From assembly GCF_007923265.1 (NCBI RefSeq), contig NZ_VOJA01000004.1, positions 62,001-126,000 of the forward strand: a DNA stretch of 64,000 nucleotides. The letters are read 5' to 3'. Source of the stretch: Francisella salimarina. GTDB taxonomy: Bacteria; Pseudomonadota; Gammaproteobacteria; Francisellales; Francisellaceae. Made by a program: the position numbers and the translations under genes. Below the pieces are notes generated by a model. That model was not told the origin of the DNA. It did no database searches and saw only the letters and a list, made by a program, of their open reading frames with translations. Within the stretch, counting starts at the first letter, position 1; the number at the start of each line of letters is the position of its first letter. This document shows, piece by piece, positions 47,953 to 56,927 of this stretch.

Positions 47953-48904
47953 GGACATCTCCACCAAGTCTAAACTCTTTTGTATCTTTAGATAAAACTT
48001 CTATAAGTACAGGAAATCTATAATCCAATCTAACCCAGTCTATATTTCTTTCAATATGGTAGAGAGCTGAGAAATCATTGTATTCAGGTCTTGTGATTCC
48101 TTTTTCGATATCAACTATTCTACCTGTATATTTCTTAAATCCTGTTAGGCTTGTAGTCATACTGACAGTCTGGCCAACAGATAAGTATCTAATATTACTT
48201 TCTTTGACATTTGCCACAACATACCATTTATGAGTATCAACGATAGAAAATAAATCTTCTCCTTTATTAATGAAATCGCCTTTTTGTAATATAAAGTTTG
48301 AAATATATCCATTTGTTGTAGCTTTGATAGAACATCTACTCAAAGAGTACTTTTTTTGATCAATCTTTGATTGAGTTATTTTCTCATCAGATAGAAGATC
48401 ATTTTGTCTGATTTTTAGGTTATCTACGTTCTGACACGCTTTGACAAATTGAGACTCACTAGATATTAAGTTTTTTTCAGCTAAGTCTTTTTGCTGATCA
48501 GATACGGCACCATCTCTTATTAGACGTTTATATCTCTCAAAATTTCTTTTCTCAACAACTAGGCTTTCTCTGGCTAAATCTCTTTGCTTTTCAGCAAGTT
48601 TTATTTTTATAACAACATCTTTAAGTTCTAGAGTTATTTTCTTTTCTTGTGATTGTAGTATATTGAGCTCTTTTGTTATGTATCTACAGTCTAGCTCAAA
48701 TAATGTATCACCTTTATTTACATATGATCCTTTTTTGATGTATATCTTCTGAACCTGTCCATTTTCTACACTATTTACTCTGGTAAAATTGGCATATAAA
48801 TAAGCATCTCTCTCGAAGCTAGCATCAAAGTATAAAAAAATACATATAAGAAAAATAATAATAAATAATATTATTACAGCAGCCATTAGTTTAGATATTT
48901 TCAT
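47939..48904 (-). CDS. HlyD-family periplasmic adaptor protein
   Basis: A 321-residue membrane fusion protein with an N-terminal anchor (about residues 8-28). The biotinyl-lipoyl half is seen in GQVQKIYIKKGSYVNKGDTLFELD and again in IKATTNGYISNFILQKGDFINKG, separated by a long coiled-coil hairpin (about 80-185); a beta-barrel segment with VGQTVSMTTSL follows. It links the inner-membrane FUSC transporter to an outer-membrane channel, as AaeA does. No outer-membrane channel gene is present here, so TolC or a similar protein elsewhere is presumed. Confidence 0.88.
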   Translation of the reverse strand: MKISKLMAAVIILFIIIFLICIFLYFDASFERDAYLYANFTRVNSVENGQVQKIYIKKGSYVNKGDTLFELDCRYITKELNILQSQEKKITLELKDVVIKIKLAEKQRDLARESLVVEKRNFERYKRLIRDGAVSDQQKDLAEKNLISSESQFVKACQNVDNLKIRQNDLLSDEKITQSKIDQKKYSLSRCSIKATTNGYISNFILQKGDFINKGEDLFSIVDTHKWYVVANVKESNIRYLSVGQTVSMTTSLTGFKKYTGRIVDIEKGITRPEYNDFSALYHIERNIDWVRLDYRFPVLIEVLSKDTKEFRLGGDVHVWF

Positions 48905-48979
48905 CGTAAAACTCTTTTACTTAATTTTGATTGAATTACAGCAACTTGAAGTGCAAATCTTATGAAGAATTATTATTTG

Positions 48980-49387
48980 TTATACGGCTAACCCTTCTTT
49001 AAGAGTATTTAGCAGAGCTGAAGATCTAATAGAGTCTCCGTTACTATCATATTTGATCATAATCTTTGTGACATTTTTTGAGATTCTGTAGATAATTATT
49101 TTTAGTCGATCACTAGGGTCATTATTATCTATAGCTACTATAGTTGCTTTGTCATTAGTTTGGCTATTTTCTACTAAATGGTAAGGATGACCATTCTCAT
49201 TATAAGTAATACCTGTCTTGATACTATTGATTGTCATCTGATAGACTTTGTCAAAATTATAATTAAGTTCTGTAATGTAGTATCCATTTTCATACTCAGT
49301 ATCATCAATCGAGACACAGCTTGTAGTCATGACAGTTATGAGTATTATTAGAATTATTCTTAGGAATGATTTGGAGTAGTTCTTCAT
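48980..49387 (-). CDS. DUF3568-type lipoprotein
   Basis: A 135-residue lipoprotein with lipobox TTSC (Cys24) and a compact mature domain (NYNFDKVYQMTINSIKTGI, then KIIIYRISKNVTKIMIKYDSNGD) resembling the DUF3568 family, which I recall from Francisella. It is the first gene of the probable operon lipoprotein-HlyD-FUSC, 75 bases ahead of the adaptor gene, and is divergent from the LysR regulator. A supporting role in the efflux complex is plausible but unproven. Confidence 0.72.
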   Translation of the reverse strand: MKNYSKSFLRIILIILITVMTTSCVSIDDTEYENGYYITELNYNFDKVYQMTINSIKTGITYNENGHPYHLVENSQTNDKATIVAIDNNDPSDRLKIIIYRISKNVTKIMIKYDSNGDSIRSSALLNTLKEGLAV

Positions 49388-49488
49388 AATGTAATTTCCT
49401 ATATATCGCAGATTTTTATAAAAAATTTCTAATATATATTTTCACACTAAAATTATCTTTGAAAAACATATAAAATAATAATTATGTA

Positions 49489-49503
49489 TTTCCAAATTGG
49501 AAA
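49489..49503. promoter_or_regulatory. LysR-type operator (T-N11-A palindrome)
   Basis: The 15-base TTTCCAAATTGGAAA is a perfect palindrome around one base and fits the T-N11-A LysR box. It lies between the lysR gene and the divergent efflux operon, just before the GTG start proposed for the regulator. It is the natural candidate for autoregulation and control of the efflux genes. Confidence 0.6.
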
Positions 49504-49507
49504 TAGT

Positions 49508-50377
49508 GTGGATAGGTTTGATTGCATGAAAAGTTTCATTCTAGTAGCTAAGAATCGTAGTTTTACGGTAGCAGCTAGAAAACAAGGTTTTGGATTGGCA
49601 AAAGTTAGTAAACAGATTAATTTTCTTGAAGAATGGTTATCATCATCACTTTTTATACGTACTACAAGAAAAGTAGAATTAACAGCTAAAGGAGAAGCAT
49701 TTCTTGACTACGCACAAGATATTGTAAAGCGTGTCGAAGATGCACAAAATGATATTGAGAATAGAGATATACAGCCAAGAGGTGAGATAGCAGTCTCAAT
49801 AACAGCAGGACTTAATGTGGCTTTTTTTATTGAGCATTTTGCTAATTTTTTATCAAAATATGATCAAGTAAAGCTAAATATACATAATATTAATTCACCA
49901 CTTACAGTCTTAGAAGGTACATGTGATGTCTCCATAAGTTCTATAGATGTTGCTGATCCTAGACTGGTTAAATATGTTTTTTGTTCGTTTAAGCGTAAAT
50001 TGTATGCATCACCTAGATATCTTGAGAAAAAAGGAATCCCTAGATCTTTATCAGATCTGTCTCATCATAATACTTTAGTAAATACCCTCACTCACCCCAA
50101 AGGTTGGCAGTTTGGTAAATCAGCTGTAAATCTGAACTATGATTATTTATCTAGCTCAACAGATGAATTAAAAAATGCAGCCATACACGGACTGGGAATT
50201 ATTTGGTCGATTGACCCCTTAGTTAGACAAGAGGTTAATTCTGGAGAGCTGATAGAAATTAAGATGGATGAAGCTCAAGAAGATGTTAAGTTGTATTGCT
50301 ATTTTTTACAAACATCAAAACAAGATAAGAGACGTATTCTTGCAGAATATTTGCTTGAGAATGTAGATATTCTCTAA
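49508..50377 (+). CDS. LysR-family transcriptional regulator
   Basis: A 289-residue LTTR with an N-terminal winged helix (FTVAARKQGFGLAKVSKQINFLEEWLSSSLFIRTTRKVELTAKGEAFL) and a periplasmic-binding-like effector domain. I propose the GTG at 49508 (reading MDRFDCMKSF), since many LysR proteins begin in this way. The longer frame from ATG 49484 would place the operator palindrome inside the coding region. An ATG at 49526 is the other option. It is divergent from the lipoprotein-HlyD-FUSC operon, an arrangement like aaeR next to aaeXAB, so an aromatic acid is a plausible effector (inference). Confidence 0.86.
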   Translation: MDRFDCMKSFILVAKNRSFTVAARKQGFGLAKVSKQINFLEEWLSSSLFIRTTRKVELTAKGEAFLDYAQDIVKRVEDAQNDIENRDIQPRGEIAVSITAGLNVAFFIEHFANFLSKYDQVKLNIHNINSPLTVLEGTCDVSISSIDVADPRLVKYVFCSFKRKLYASPRYLEKKGIPRSLSDLSHHNTLVNTLTHPKGWQFGKSAVNLNYDYLSSSTDELKNAAIHGLGIIWSIDPLVRQEVNSGELIEIKMDEAQEDVKLYCYFLQTSKQDKRRILAEYLLENVDIL

Positions 50378-50385
50378 GCTTAGTA

Positions 50386-51009
50386 TTATTTTATCGGTAT
50401 CATAACTTCATTAGTACGTAAGAATGGTATTGTCCATGGCGGATTATACCCAGCTGCCTCAGGTTGACCGTCTATCTCGTAGTTGTTGGCTTTTATCCAT
50501 GTTTTAAGTTTAGTCGTATTGCTATCTATAGAGTCTTTATTTAAGAAACCACTAAATGTAACTACCGCCATTTTAGTTTCAGGTTTCTCAACCAATTTGA
50601 TTTTATCACTAGTTGGTTTTGGAGCATTTTGTAGAGTATATTGAGCCGGTAGTACAAAAGCTATAGTCCATGATTTATCGTCTCCAGCTATCATTACTGG
50701 AGCTGTCATCTGAATTTTTTGTGAAGATTGTTCTATTTTGACAGGAGCAGTCATTTGTATATCTTGTTTAGCAATGTTTGCACCAGTTATGTATCTAAAC
50801 AAGTAGCCAAAACCTTTGTTGACAGCAGACTTATAGTCAGAGTCTTCGACAGTTACTTGAGCTTCAGTAAGAGGAGCATAAACTCTAACAGAAAAATCAT
50901 CATCTGTTTTAATGTTTGTATATTTAGCTTGAGGAGTATTATTGATTCCAACTATGCTACAAGATGATAATACTAAAGCGGATAGTACCGATAAAGATTT
51001 TTTTAACAT
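50386..51009 (-). CDS. SOUL-family lipoprotein
   Basis: A 207-residue lipoprotein (lipobox LSSC, Cys17) whose mature part is a SOUL heme-binding-like domain. Typical segments are FSVRVYAPLTEAQV, IQMTAPV repeated twice, and GYNPPWTIPFLRTNEVMIPI at the end. Family members in animals and plants bind heme, while the bacterial role is uncertain. It converges on lysR (8-base gap) and has a GGAG-like site before the start (ACTCCTT on the plus strand). Confidence 0.85.
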   Translation of the reverse strand: MLKKSLSVLSALVLSSCSIVGINNTPQAKYTNIKTDDDFSVRVYAPLTEAQVTVEDSDYKSAVNKGFGYLFRYITGANIAKQDIQMTAPVKIEQSSQKIQMTAPVMIAGDDKSWTIAFVLPAQYTLQNAPKPTSDKIKLVEKPETKMAVVTFSGFLNKDSIDSNTTKLKTWIKANNYEIDGQPEAAGYNPPWTIPFLRTNEVMIPIK

Positions 51010-51148
51010 ATCTTACACTCCTTAGAATTTGCTGTAAAAGATATCTATACTTATCATTATAAATCACAATATGGTTATCTAAGAGTTAAAGTTTTGTAAG
51101 GTTAAGTTGTTATAATTGTGCAAAACTTAAATAAAATAAGGTTTAAAT

Positions 51149-51691
51149 ATGACTAAATTACTCAAAATAATAGCGCTACTTGCTGTTATGGTAGGAGCCT
51201 CTTATGCTTTGGTTGAAAAGCCTCTTAATCTTTTGGTCGAAAGAGCTTCTTTGATGCAATGTGTCGGAATATGTAAGCATAAGCTTAATAGTCCTCTATA
51301 TGATGCAGATCAAGAGCTTAGAGTACTACAAAATGCTCAAGCTTTAGCAAAAAAGAATCATTTAGAATCTAACTCATTTCTGATTTTTATTCAATTACAA
51401 ATGGATTTATCTAAGCAAATAGAAGATTATTATGCAAAAAATGCAACTCAGCAACAGCTTGAGCAACAAAGCTCAGATTGTTTGTCTATATATCGAGATA
51501 AGATTAAAAAAGTTGATGAGCAACTCTATCCGGCGATAAGTCAAAACATCAATGAAATTAATAAAGATAAAGACTTAACTACAAAGCTTAGTGAGCTTGT
51601 GAAAAAACAAAATATTAAAGGTATCCCTCAAGATCCAAGCTATCTAGAATTATTAGCAAATAGTTTGCAAAGTATCAAAGTAGTTCAATAA
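51149..51691 (+). CDS. Exported chorismate mutase (AroQ-gamma type)
   Basis: A 180-residue exported helical protein. After a signal peptide (about 20 residues) it reads LVERASLMQCVGICKHKLNSPLYDADQELRVLQNAQ, then NSFLIFIQLQMDLSKQIEDYY. This follows the AroQ chorismate mutase pattern: Arg in the first helix, Lys, the P-x-x-D-x-x-x-E turn, and a Gln in the later helix. Secreted mutases of this class convert chorismate to prephenate outside the cytoplasm. The active-site residues are judged by eye, so the call is moderate. Two extra Cys in the first helix are unusual. The role in the periplasm is unclear. Confidence 0.65.
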   Translation: MTKLLKIIALLAVMVGASYALVEKPLNLLVERASLMQCVGICKHKLNSPLYDADQELRVLQNAQALAKKNHLESNSFLIFIQLQMDLSKQIEDYYAKNATQQQLEQQSSDCLSIYRDKIKKVDEQLYPAISQNINEINKDKDLTTKLSELVKKQNIKGIPQDPSYLELLANSLQSIKVVQ

Positions 51692-51729
51692 GTTGACTTG
51701 AATAATTTAAAAGAAAAAACTTTAAGATA

Positions 51730-54700
51730 TTAGTTATTTTTTATCCATTTTTGTCTTAAGTCTAAAGTAAATGGATATTCTTTGTTTTTAGGCATTTTAT
51801 GGTAGTTAAACTGTTTAGAACTACCTTTTTTATCTACAATAACTCTATTGGTTTCATTATTATAGGTAGTATTGCCAGTAGCTGATACAACAGGATCATT
51901 TTCAACAAGATCGCCTTGAGAATGATTGAAATCCCAGTATCTGTTAATTCTACGTGATTCCGCTTCGTATGAGTTAACAGGGAATGTCTCATAACTTCTG
52001 CCACCCGGATGGGAAACAAAGTAGTTAAAGCCACCTATAGATCTATTATTCCATTTATCAACGATATCAAAAGTTAATGGAGTATCAACACCAATAGTTG
52101 GATGTAATGCTGACCACGGCTGCCATGCTTTGTATCGAACACCACTGACATACTCGCCTTCAATATTTGTCTTTGATAATGGGATTTGTACACCATTACA
52201 TGTTACAGCATATCTTTCATCGTTAAAGTTTTGGATTTTCAGCTGTAATCTCTCTACAGAAGAGTCAACATATCTTGCGGTTCCTTGAGAGCTAGATTCT
52301 TCACCTAATACATGCCATGGTTCTATAGCAGCTCTTATCTCGCAGTGCATATTGTTGATAGTAGTCATACCATATAGAGGGAATCTAAACTCAAAGAATG
52401 GATCAAACCATTCAAGTTTAAACTCATAGCCTTCATCATTTAGGAACTGTACAACTTCTCTAATATCTTCTTTTACATAATGCTCTAATAAGAATTTATC
52501 ATGTAGTCTTGTCCCCCAGCGTACTAAGTCGTGTTTATATGGTTTTTTCCAAAAACAAGATACCAATGCTCTTACTAATAACATTTGCAATAGCGCCATC
52601 TGAGAGTGAGGAGGCATATCAAAGGCTCTAAGCTCTAAAATACCTAATCTGCCAGAGCTACTATCTGGTGAGTAAAGTTTGTCGATACAAAACTCACTTC
52701 TGTGTGTGTTACCAGTAATATCAGTCAGCATATGTCTAAACAATCTATCAACTAACCAGAATGGTACATTTGAGTCATCATCAGGTATCTGTGAGAAGGC
52801 TATTTCTAATTCGTATAGATTTTCTAATCTGCCTTCATCGACTCTTGGTGCTTGAGAAGTAGGACCAATAAATGCACCACTAAATAAGTATGATAAACCA
52901 GGGTGATGTTGCCAAAATGTTATTAGACTTCTAAGTAAATTAGGTCTTCTTAAAAGTGGTGAATCACTTGGCTTAGCAGCTCCTAGAGTGACATGGTTAC
53001 CACCACCAGTACCAGTGTGTTTGCCATCAATTGCAAACTTCTCAGTGCCAAGTCTACATTGTCTAGCATCTTCATATAAACCAAGTATATTGTCACTTAG
53101 CTCTTTCCATGAGTGCGCTGGCTGTATGTTTACTTCTATTACACCTGGATCTGGAGTTACTTTTATTCTATCTGTTCTATTATCTTGAGGTGGCTCATAA
53201 CCCTCTATAATAACTGCCATATTTAGTTTCTTAGCAGTTGCTTCTATAGAGGCTATCAGATCTAAGAATACTTCAGTATCATTTATCGGTGGTAAGAATA
53301 TACATAGCTTATTATTTCTAATTTCTGTAGAAATAGCAGTTCTTACAAATGCACTATAAGTGTTATGAGGTGTCGTATTTGAATTAATCTCTTTTGCTCT
53401 TTGCTCAACTGGCGTTATATAGTCGCCAAGGTTAGGGTATGATGCAAATAAATCTGTTTCGACAGATTTTTCAATCTCGACATGTGGCTTAAGAATTAAT
53501 GAGTCTAAAGGAAGTCTAAAGCCAAGCGGAGAATTACCTGCTAATAAGAACATATTTCCTCTTCTAAACTCCCATTTGGAGCTTATCCATTTTGTTTTAC
53601 CAAAATCTAAGGGTAAGGCATAACCAACCTCTTCATCTAATCCAAAACTCAATTTCTCAGCTATAGTACGTCTTTCTAAAGGATCTTTGAGATTATATTT
53701 CATTGGGTCGACATCTACAGGAAGCTCAGCCTCTTTCATTATGTAGTAGATAGGATCTTCATAAGCAGCTATGATATTTTGATCGCTAACTCCCAAAATC
53801 AAAGATAGTGTAGATAGAAATTTTTTAGCATCAGCAGTTTTATATGGATATGATTTGCTCATATCTGCCAATAGTTCAGGACTTTTCCATACTGGATTGC
53901 CATCTTTTCGCCAATAAACAGTAGTTTGCCATCTTGGAAGAGGTTCTCCTGGGTACCATTTACCTTGAGCATGATGTAATAATCCACCATTAGTTGTAGA
54001 TGATAATAGTTTTCTAGATAGTTTATTCGCCAGCTCTCTTTTGTGTGGGCCATCAGCTTCTGTATTCCACTGAGCTGATTCCATATCATCTATAGATACG
54101 AAAGTTGGCTCACCTCCCATCGTTAATCGCACATCATTTTCAACCAGGTCCCTATCAACTTTGAAGCCTAAATTGTAAATATCTTGCCATTGGTTTTCTG
54201 TATATGGTTTGGTAACTCTTGGAGACTCAAATATTCTTGTGACCTTGTTCTCGTAGAAGAACTCTGTTTCACAGACATCAGTAGCGCCCTCGATAGCATG
54301 AGCACTATTGTAGTGAGGAGTACAAGCTAGTGGAATATGGCCTTCTCCAGCAAAAAGCCCACTAGTAGAGTCTAGACCAATCCAGCCTGCTCCAGGTACA
54401 TAAACTTCAGTCCAAGCATGTAAGTCTGTAAAATCTTCTTCTGGGCCATTAGGTCCATCTAATGAATCAACATCAGCTTTTAGTTGTACTAAATAGCCAG
54501 ATACAAATCTTGCTGCAAGTCCAAGATGTCTTAGAACCTGTACAAATAACCAAGAGAAGTCTCGACAGCTACCTAGTTTCTTATCAAGTGTTTCTTTAGG
54601 TGTTTGTACACCTGGCTCAAGGCGGATAGTATAATCAAGAGTGTCGTATATTTTTTGATTTATTTCCACTAAGAAGTCTATTATAGGTTTCTTAGACTTA

Positions 54701-55104
54701 TCTACTGATGCAACAAAGTTTCTTAATTCTTTTGAATCATCTTCTAACTCTAGATATGGTGCTAACTCTTTTTTCAAATCGTTTTTGTACTGGAAAGGGT
54801 AGTCCTTTGCTCCTTCTTCAACAAAGAAATCAAAAGGATTAATGGTAATCATGTCAGCAATAATCTCAACATCAATACTAAATTCATCAGTTCGTTCAGG
54901 AAAGACTAATCTTGCTAGATAGTTTCCAAAAGGGTCTTGTTGCCAATTAATAAAATGGCTATTTGGCTTAATTTTAAGCGAGTAAGATTCTATCGGTGTT
55001 CTGCTATGCGGAGCTGGTCTTAATCTTATTATATGAGGAGATAATGAAATTTTCTTATCGTACTTATATTGAGTTTTATGAGAAATAACTACTTTTAAAG
55101 CCAT
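51730..55104 (-). CDS. Transglutaminase-like / DUF2126 protein
   Basis: A 1124-residue two-part protein. The N-terminal about 290 residues form a bacterial transglutaminase-like unit: a beta domain (VVISHKTQYKYDKKISLSPH), then a papain-like core with Cys in LGSCRDFSW, His in LHAWTEVYVPG and Asp in GLDSTSG. The rest is the DUF2126 region, beginning VRLTMGGEPTFVS and ending near IGGFNYFVSHPGGRSYE. Such fused proteins are conserved in many bacteria, often near circularly permuted ATP-grasp or alpha-E genes, which are absent here. I chose the ATG at 55104 because GGTAGG is 6 bases upstream; the longer frame (to 55158) lacks a site. Confidence 0.9.
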   Translation of the reverse strand: MALKVVISHKTQYKYDKKISLSPHIIRLRPAPHSRTPIESYSLKIKPNSHFINWQQDPFGNYLARLVFPERTDEFSIDVEIIADMITINPFDFFVEEGAKDYPFQYKNDLKKELAPYLELEDDSKELRNFVASVDKSKKPIIDFLVEINQKIYDTLDYTIRLEPGVQTPKETLDKKLGSCRDFSWLFVQVLRHLGLAARFVSGYLVQLKADVDSLDGPNGPEEDFTDLHAWTEVYVPGAGWIGLDSTSGLFAGEGHIPLACTPHYNSAHAIEGATDVCETEFFYENKVTRIFESPRVTKPYTENQWQDIYNLGFKVDRDLVENDVRLTMGGEPTFVSIDDMESAQWNTEADGPHKRELANKLSRKLLSSTTNGGLLHHAQGKWYPGEPLPRWQTTVYWRKDGNPVWKSPELLADMSKSYPYKTADAKKFLSTLSLILGVSDQNIIAAYEDPIYYIMKEAELPVDVDPMKYNLKDPLERRTIAEKLSFGLDEEVGYALPLDFGKTKWISSKWEFRRGNMFLLAGNSPLGFRLPLDSLILKPHVEIEKSVETDLFASYPNLGDYITPVEQRAKEINSNTTPHNTYSAFVRTAISTEIRNNKLCIFLPPINDTEVFLDLIASIEATAKKLNMAVIIEGYEPPQDNRTDRIKVTPDPGVIEVNIQPAHSWKELSDNILGLYEDARQCRLGTEKFAIDGKHTGTGGGNHVTLGAAKPSDSPLLRRPNLLRSLITFWQHHPGLSYLFSGAFIGPTSQAPRVDEGRLENLYELEIAFSQIPDDDSNVPFWLVDRLFRHMLTDITGNTHRSEFCIDKLYSPDSSSGRLGILELRAFDMPPHSQMALLQMLLVRALVSCFWKKPYKHDLVRWGTRLHDKFLLEHYVKEDIREVVQFLNDEGYEFKLEWFDPFFEFRFPLYGMTTINNMHCEIRAAIEPWHVLGEESSSQGTARYVDSSVERLQLKIQNFNDERYAVTCNGVQIPLSKTNIEGEYVSGVRYKAWQPWSALHPTIGVDTPLTFDIVDKWNNRSIGGFNYFVSHPGGRSYETFPVNSYEAESRRINRYWDFNHSQGDLVENDPVVSATGNTTYNNETNRVIVDKKGSSKQFNYHKMPKNKEYPFTLDLRQKWIKNN

Positions 55105-55397
55105 AATAAACCTACCTTTTATGCTTCTGTAATGAGATACATAGATAAAAATAATCATCTATATAATCTAATAATACATAATTTTAAGGATTTTATGAAA
55201 AGTAAGTTGGTTTCTAGAGATAAAAAAATAGATAGTATCAAAATAAAAAATATGAAAACCTAATTTACTATAAGCTTTCATATTCAATTGTCATGATTGG
55301 ATATATGTTGAAGTAACAAAGTTAAAATATGGTTTACTATCACCGTAAATTAAACTAATATATAGTTTCAACATCGATTAATCATTTGAGAAATTTA

Positions 55398-56030
55398 ATG
55401 AAAATAATGTTCTCAGCAGATGGTATCTCTAAATCAGATTTAGAGAAAACAGCCGCTGTTTCAAAGTATGTTGACTGTGTTAAAATTGGTCATATTTTAT
55501 GTTCAACTCTATCATTTAAAGAAATTCATCAATTAGTTGGCGATAAAGATATCTTTTTGGATTTTAAATTACACGATATTCCTAATACAGTTAAAACCGC
55601 AATAGAAAACTACTCAAAAGCTATCCCAAATTTTAAATACTTCACATTTCACGGTACTGCTAGTGATGAAATGGTCAAAGCAGCACTTACAGCAGATACT
55701 CAAGCAATACCATTAGCTGTGATTACTCTTAGTAGTGATGCTAATTTTGATAAGGCAGGTAGTCTAGCAAAATTTCAGAGATGTGTGGATTTAGGTGTGG
55801 AAAACTTTATATGTCATCCACATTTAGTTGCAGATGTTAGAGCAAAATTTGGGGATAAAATCAAATTGTATGTACCAGGTGTGAGACTTGAAAGTGACTT
55901 AAGTGATGATCACTTTAATGCTTTGACACCTAAAAAAGCTAAAGAGCTAGGTGTTGACTACATTATCGTAGGTAGACCTCTTCTACGTGCAGATGATATT
56001 GTTGAGAAGCTAAAAGAATTTAAGTGTTAA
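55398..56030 (+). CDS. pyrF: Orotidine 5'-phosphate decarboxylase
   Basis: A 210-residue enzyme that converts OMP to UMP, the last step of de novo pyrimidine synthesis. The catalytic DFKLHD motif (D-x-K-x-x-D) is near residue 57. VPGVR and GRPLLRADD, the phosphate-binding region, close the barrel. I chose the ATG at 55398 (MKIMFSADG) with GAG at a good distance; a TTG at 55386 would add four residues. One base separates it from the dihydroorotate dehydrogenase gene. The 293-base gap upstream shows an 8-base inverted repeat with arms at 55305-55312 and 55367-55374, of unknown meaning. Confidence 0.93.
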   Translation: MKIMFSADGISKSDLEKTAAVSKYVDCVKIGHILCSTLSFKEIHQLVGDKDIFLDFKLHDIPNTVKTAIENYSKAIPNFKYFTFHGTASDEMVKAALTADTQAIPLAVITLSSDANFDKAGSLAKFQRCVDLGVENFICHPHLVADVRAKFGDKIKLYVPGVRLESDLSDDHFNALTPKKAKELGVDYIIVGRPLLRADDIVEKLKEFKC

Positions 56031-56031
56031 G

Positions 56032-56769
56032 ATGCAAAATCAAGATCTTAAAAGAATAATAATCTCGCCACCATTTGGTAAATATCTTAAATTTACCGAA
56101 ACCTCTAATGTTTATGGTTCTTTTACAGTTAATAGACGCTGGGGGCTTATCAAACAAGCTCTCAAAACCATCCGTAAAATAGATAAAAATGCTTGGCGTA
56201 ATAAGATTGGTTTGCGTAACCCAGGGTTGGCAAATACAAAGTCACCGAAAAGGTCGCAAGATATTATATCTTTGGCGGCATTAGAAATGTCAGACTGGCA
56301 TAGTTTTGCAGAGACTTTAAAGTTACCAAAGTTTGCCAATCATAAGAATATTGAGATAAATATAGGTTGTCCTAACGCTAGTATTGTTGATTTTCCAGCT
56401 GAGCTAGCTCCGATATTTGCTGGTAGAAATATCAGTATCAAAATGCCACCAACTGTAGATCATAATGCTAAGATTAGAGAGTATCTTGCAGTAGGTATTA
56501 CAACTTTTCATCTATGTAATACTATCCCTACAGCTAAGGGCGGTGTTTCAGGGTATCCATTACATGAGTATAGTTTGCCTGCTATCAAAAAAGCTAGAGA
56601 AGAGTTCGGCGATAGTATCACTATTATTGGAGGTGGTGGTATTTACACGCTAGATGATGCCAAGAAATATATCGAGGCTGGGGCGGATCATTTATCTCTA
56701 AGCTCTATAATGTTTAATCCTATTAAAGGTAAAAAAATAGTTAAAGAGATTGTTAAAAATTTTGGTTAG
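56032..56769 (+). CDS. pyrD: Dihydroorotate dehydrogenase (short, class 1-like)
   Basis: A 245-residue flavoprotein barrel that oxidises dihydroorotate to orotate. EINIGCPNAS (Cys113) corresponds to the catalytic Cys of class 1 enzymes; class 2 enzymes have Ser here. IKMPPTVD, HLCNTIPTAKGGVSG, IIGGGGIYTLDDAKKYIEAGAD and the FMN-phosphate segment follow. It is about 60 residues shorter than typical class 1 and 90 shorter than membrane-bound class 2 enzymes, mostly at the N-terminus. Gammaproteobacteria usually carry class 2, so this type is unusual. It is coupled to pyrF. Confidence 0.82.
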   Translation: MQNQDLKRIIISPPFGKYLKFTETSNVYGSFTVNRRWGLIKQALKTIRKIDKNAWRNKIGLRNPGLANTKSPKRSQDIISLAALEMSDWHSFAETLKLPKFANHKNIEINIGCPNASIVDFPAELAPIFAGRNISIKMPPTVDHNAKIREYLAVGITTFHLCNTIPTAKGGVSGYPLHEYSLPAIKKAREEFGDSITIIGGGGIYTLDDAKKYIEAGADHLSLSSIMFNPIKGKKIVKEIVKNFG

Positions 56770-56798
56770 ATTAATTTTTAAAAGCCTTTATTATTTGA

Positions 56799-56892
56799 TT
56801 TAGCTACTTACTATGTAAGTTTTAGGGATATACTTTTTTCATGACAAAAAAAGTATGCAAAACTGCCTAGCACTACTAATCGCTAATGTGCG
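56799..56892. repeat. Intergenic repeat, intact copy of the family split at 30735
   Basis: The 94 bases match the head, centre and tail of the composite repeat at 30735-30955 without the inserted segments. A central hairpin, TACTTTTTT / AAAAAAGTA around CATGACA, lies at 56831-56855 and could work as a bidirectional terminator between pyrD and tyrA, which converge here. Confidence 0.75.
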
Positions 56893-56927
56893 CCTTAAAT
56901 TATCTAGTATTAGTCTTATGTAAGAAG

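Noticed and set aside
55305-55374. Inverted repeat ATGTTGAA / TTCAACAT upstream of pyrF
   Set aside because: Eight-base arms 54 bases apart in A+T-rich DNA may occur by chance; no other copy is seen.
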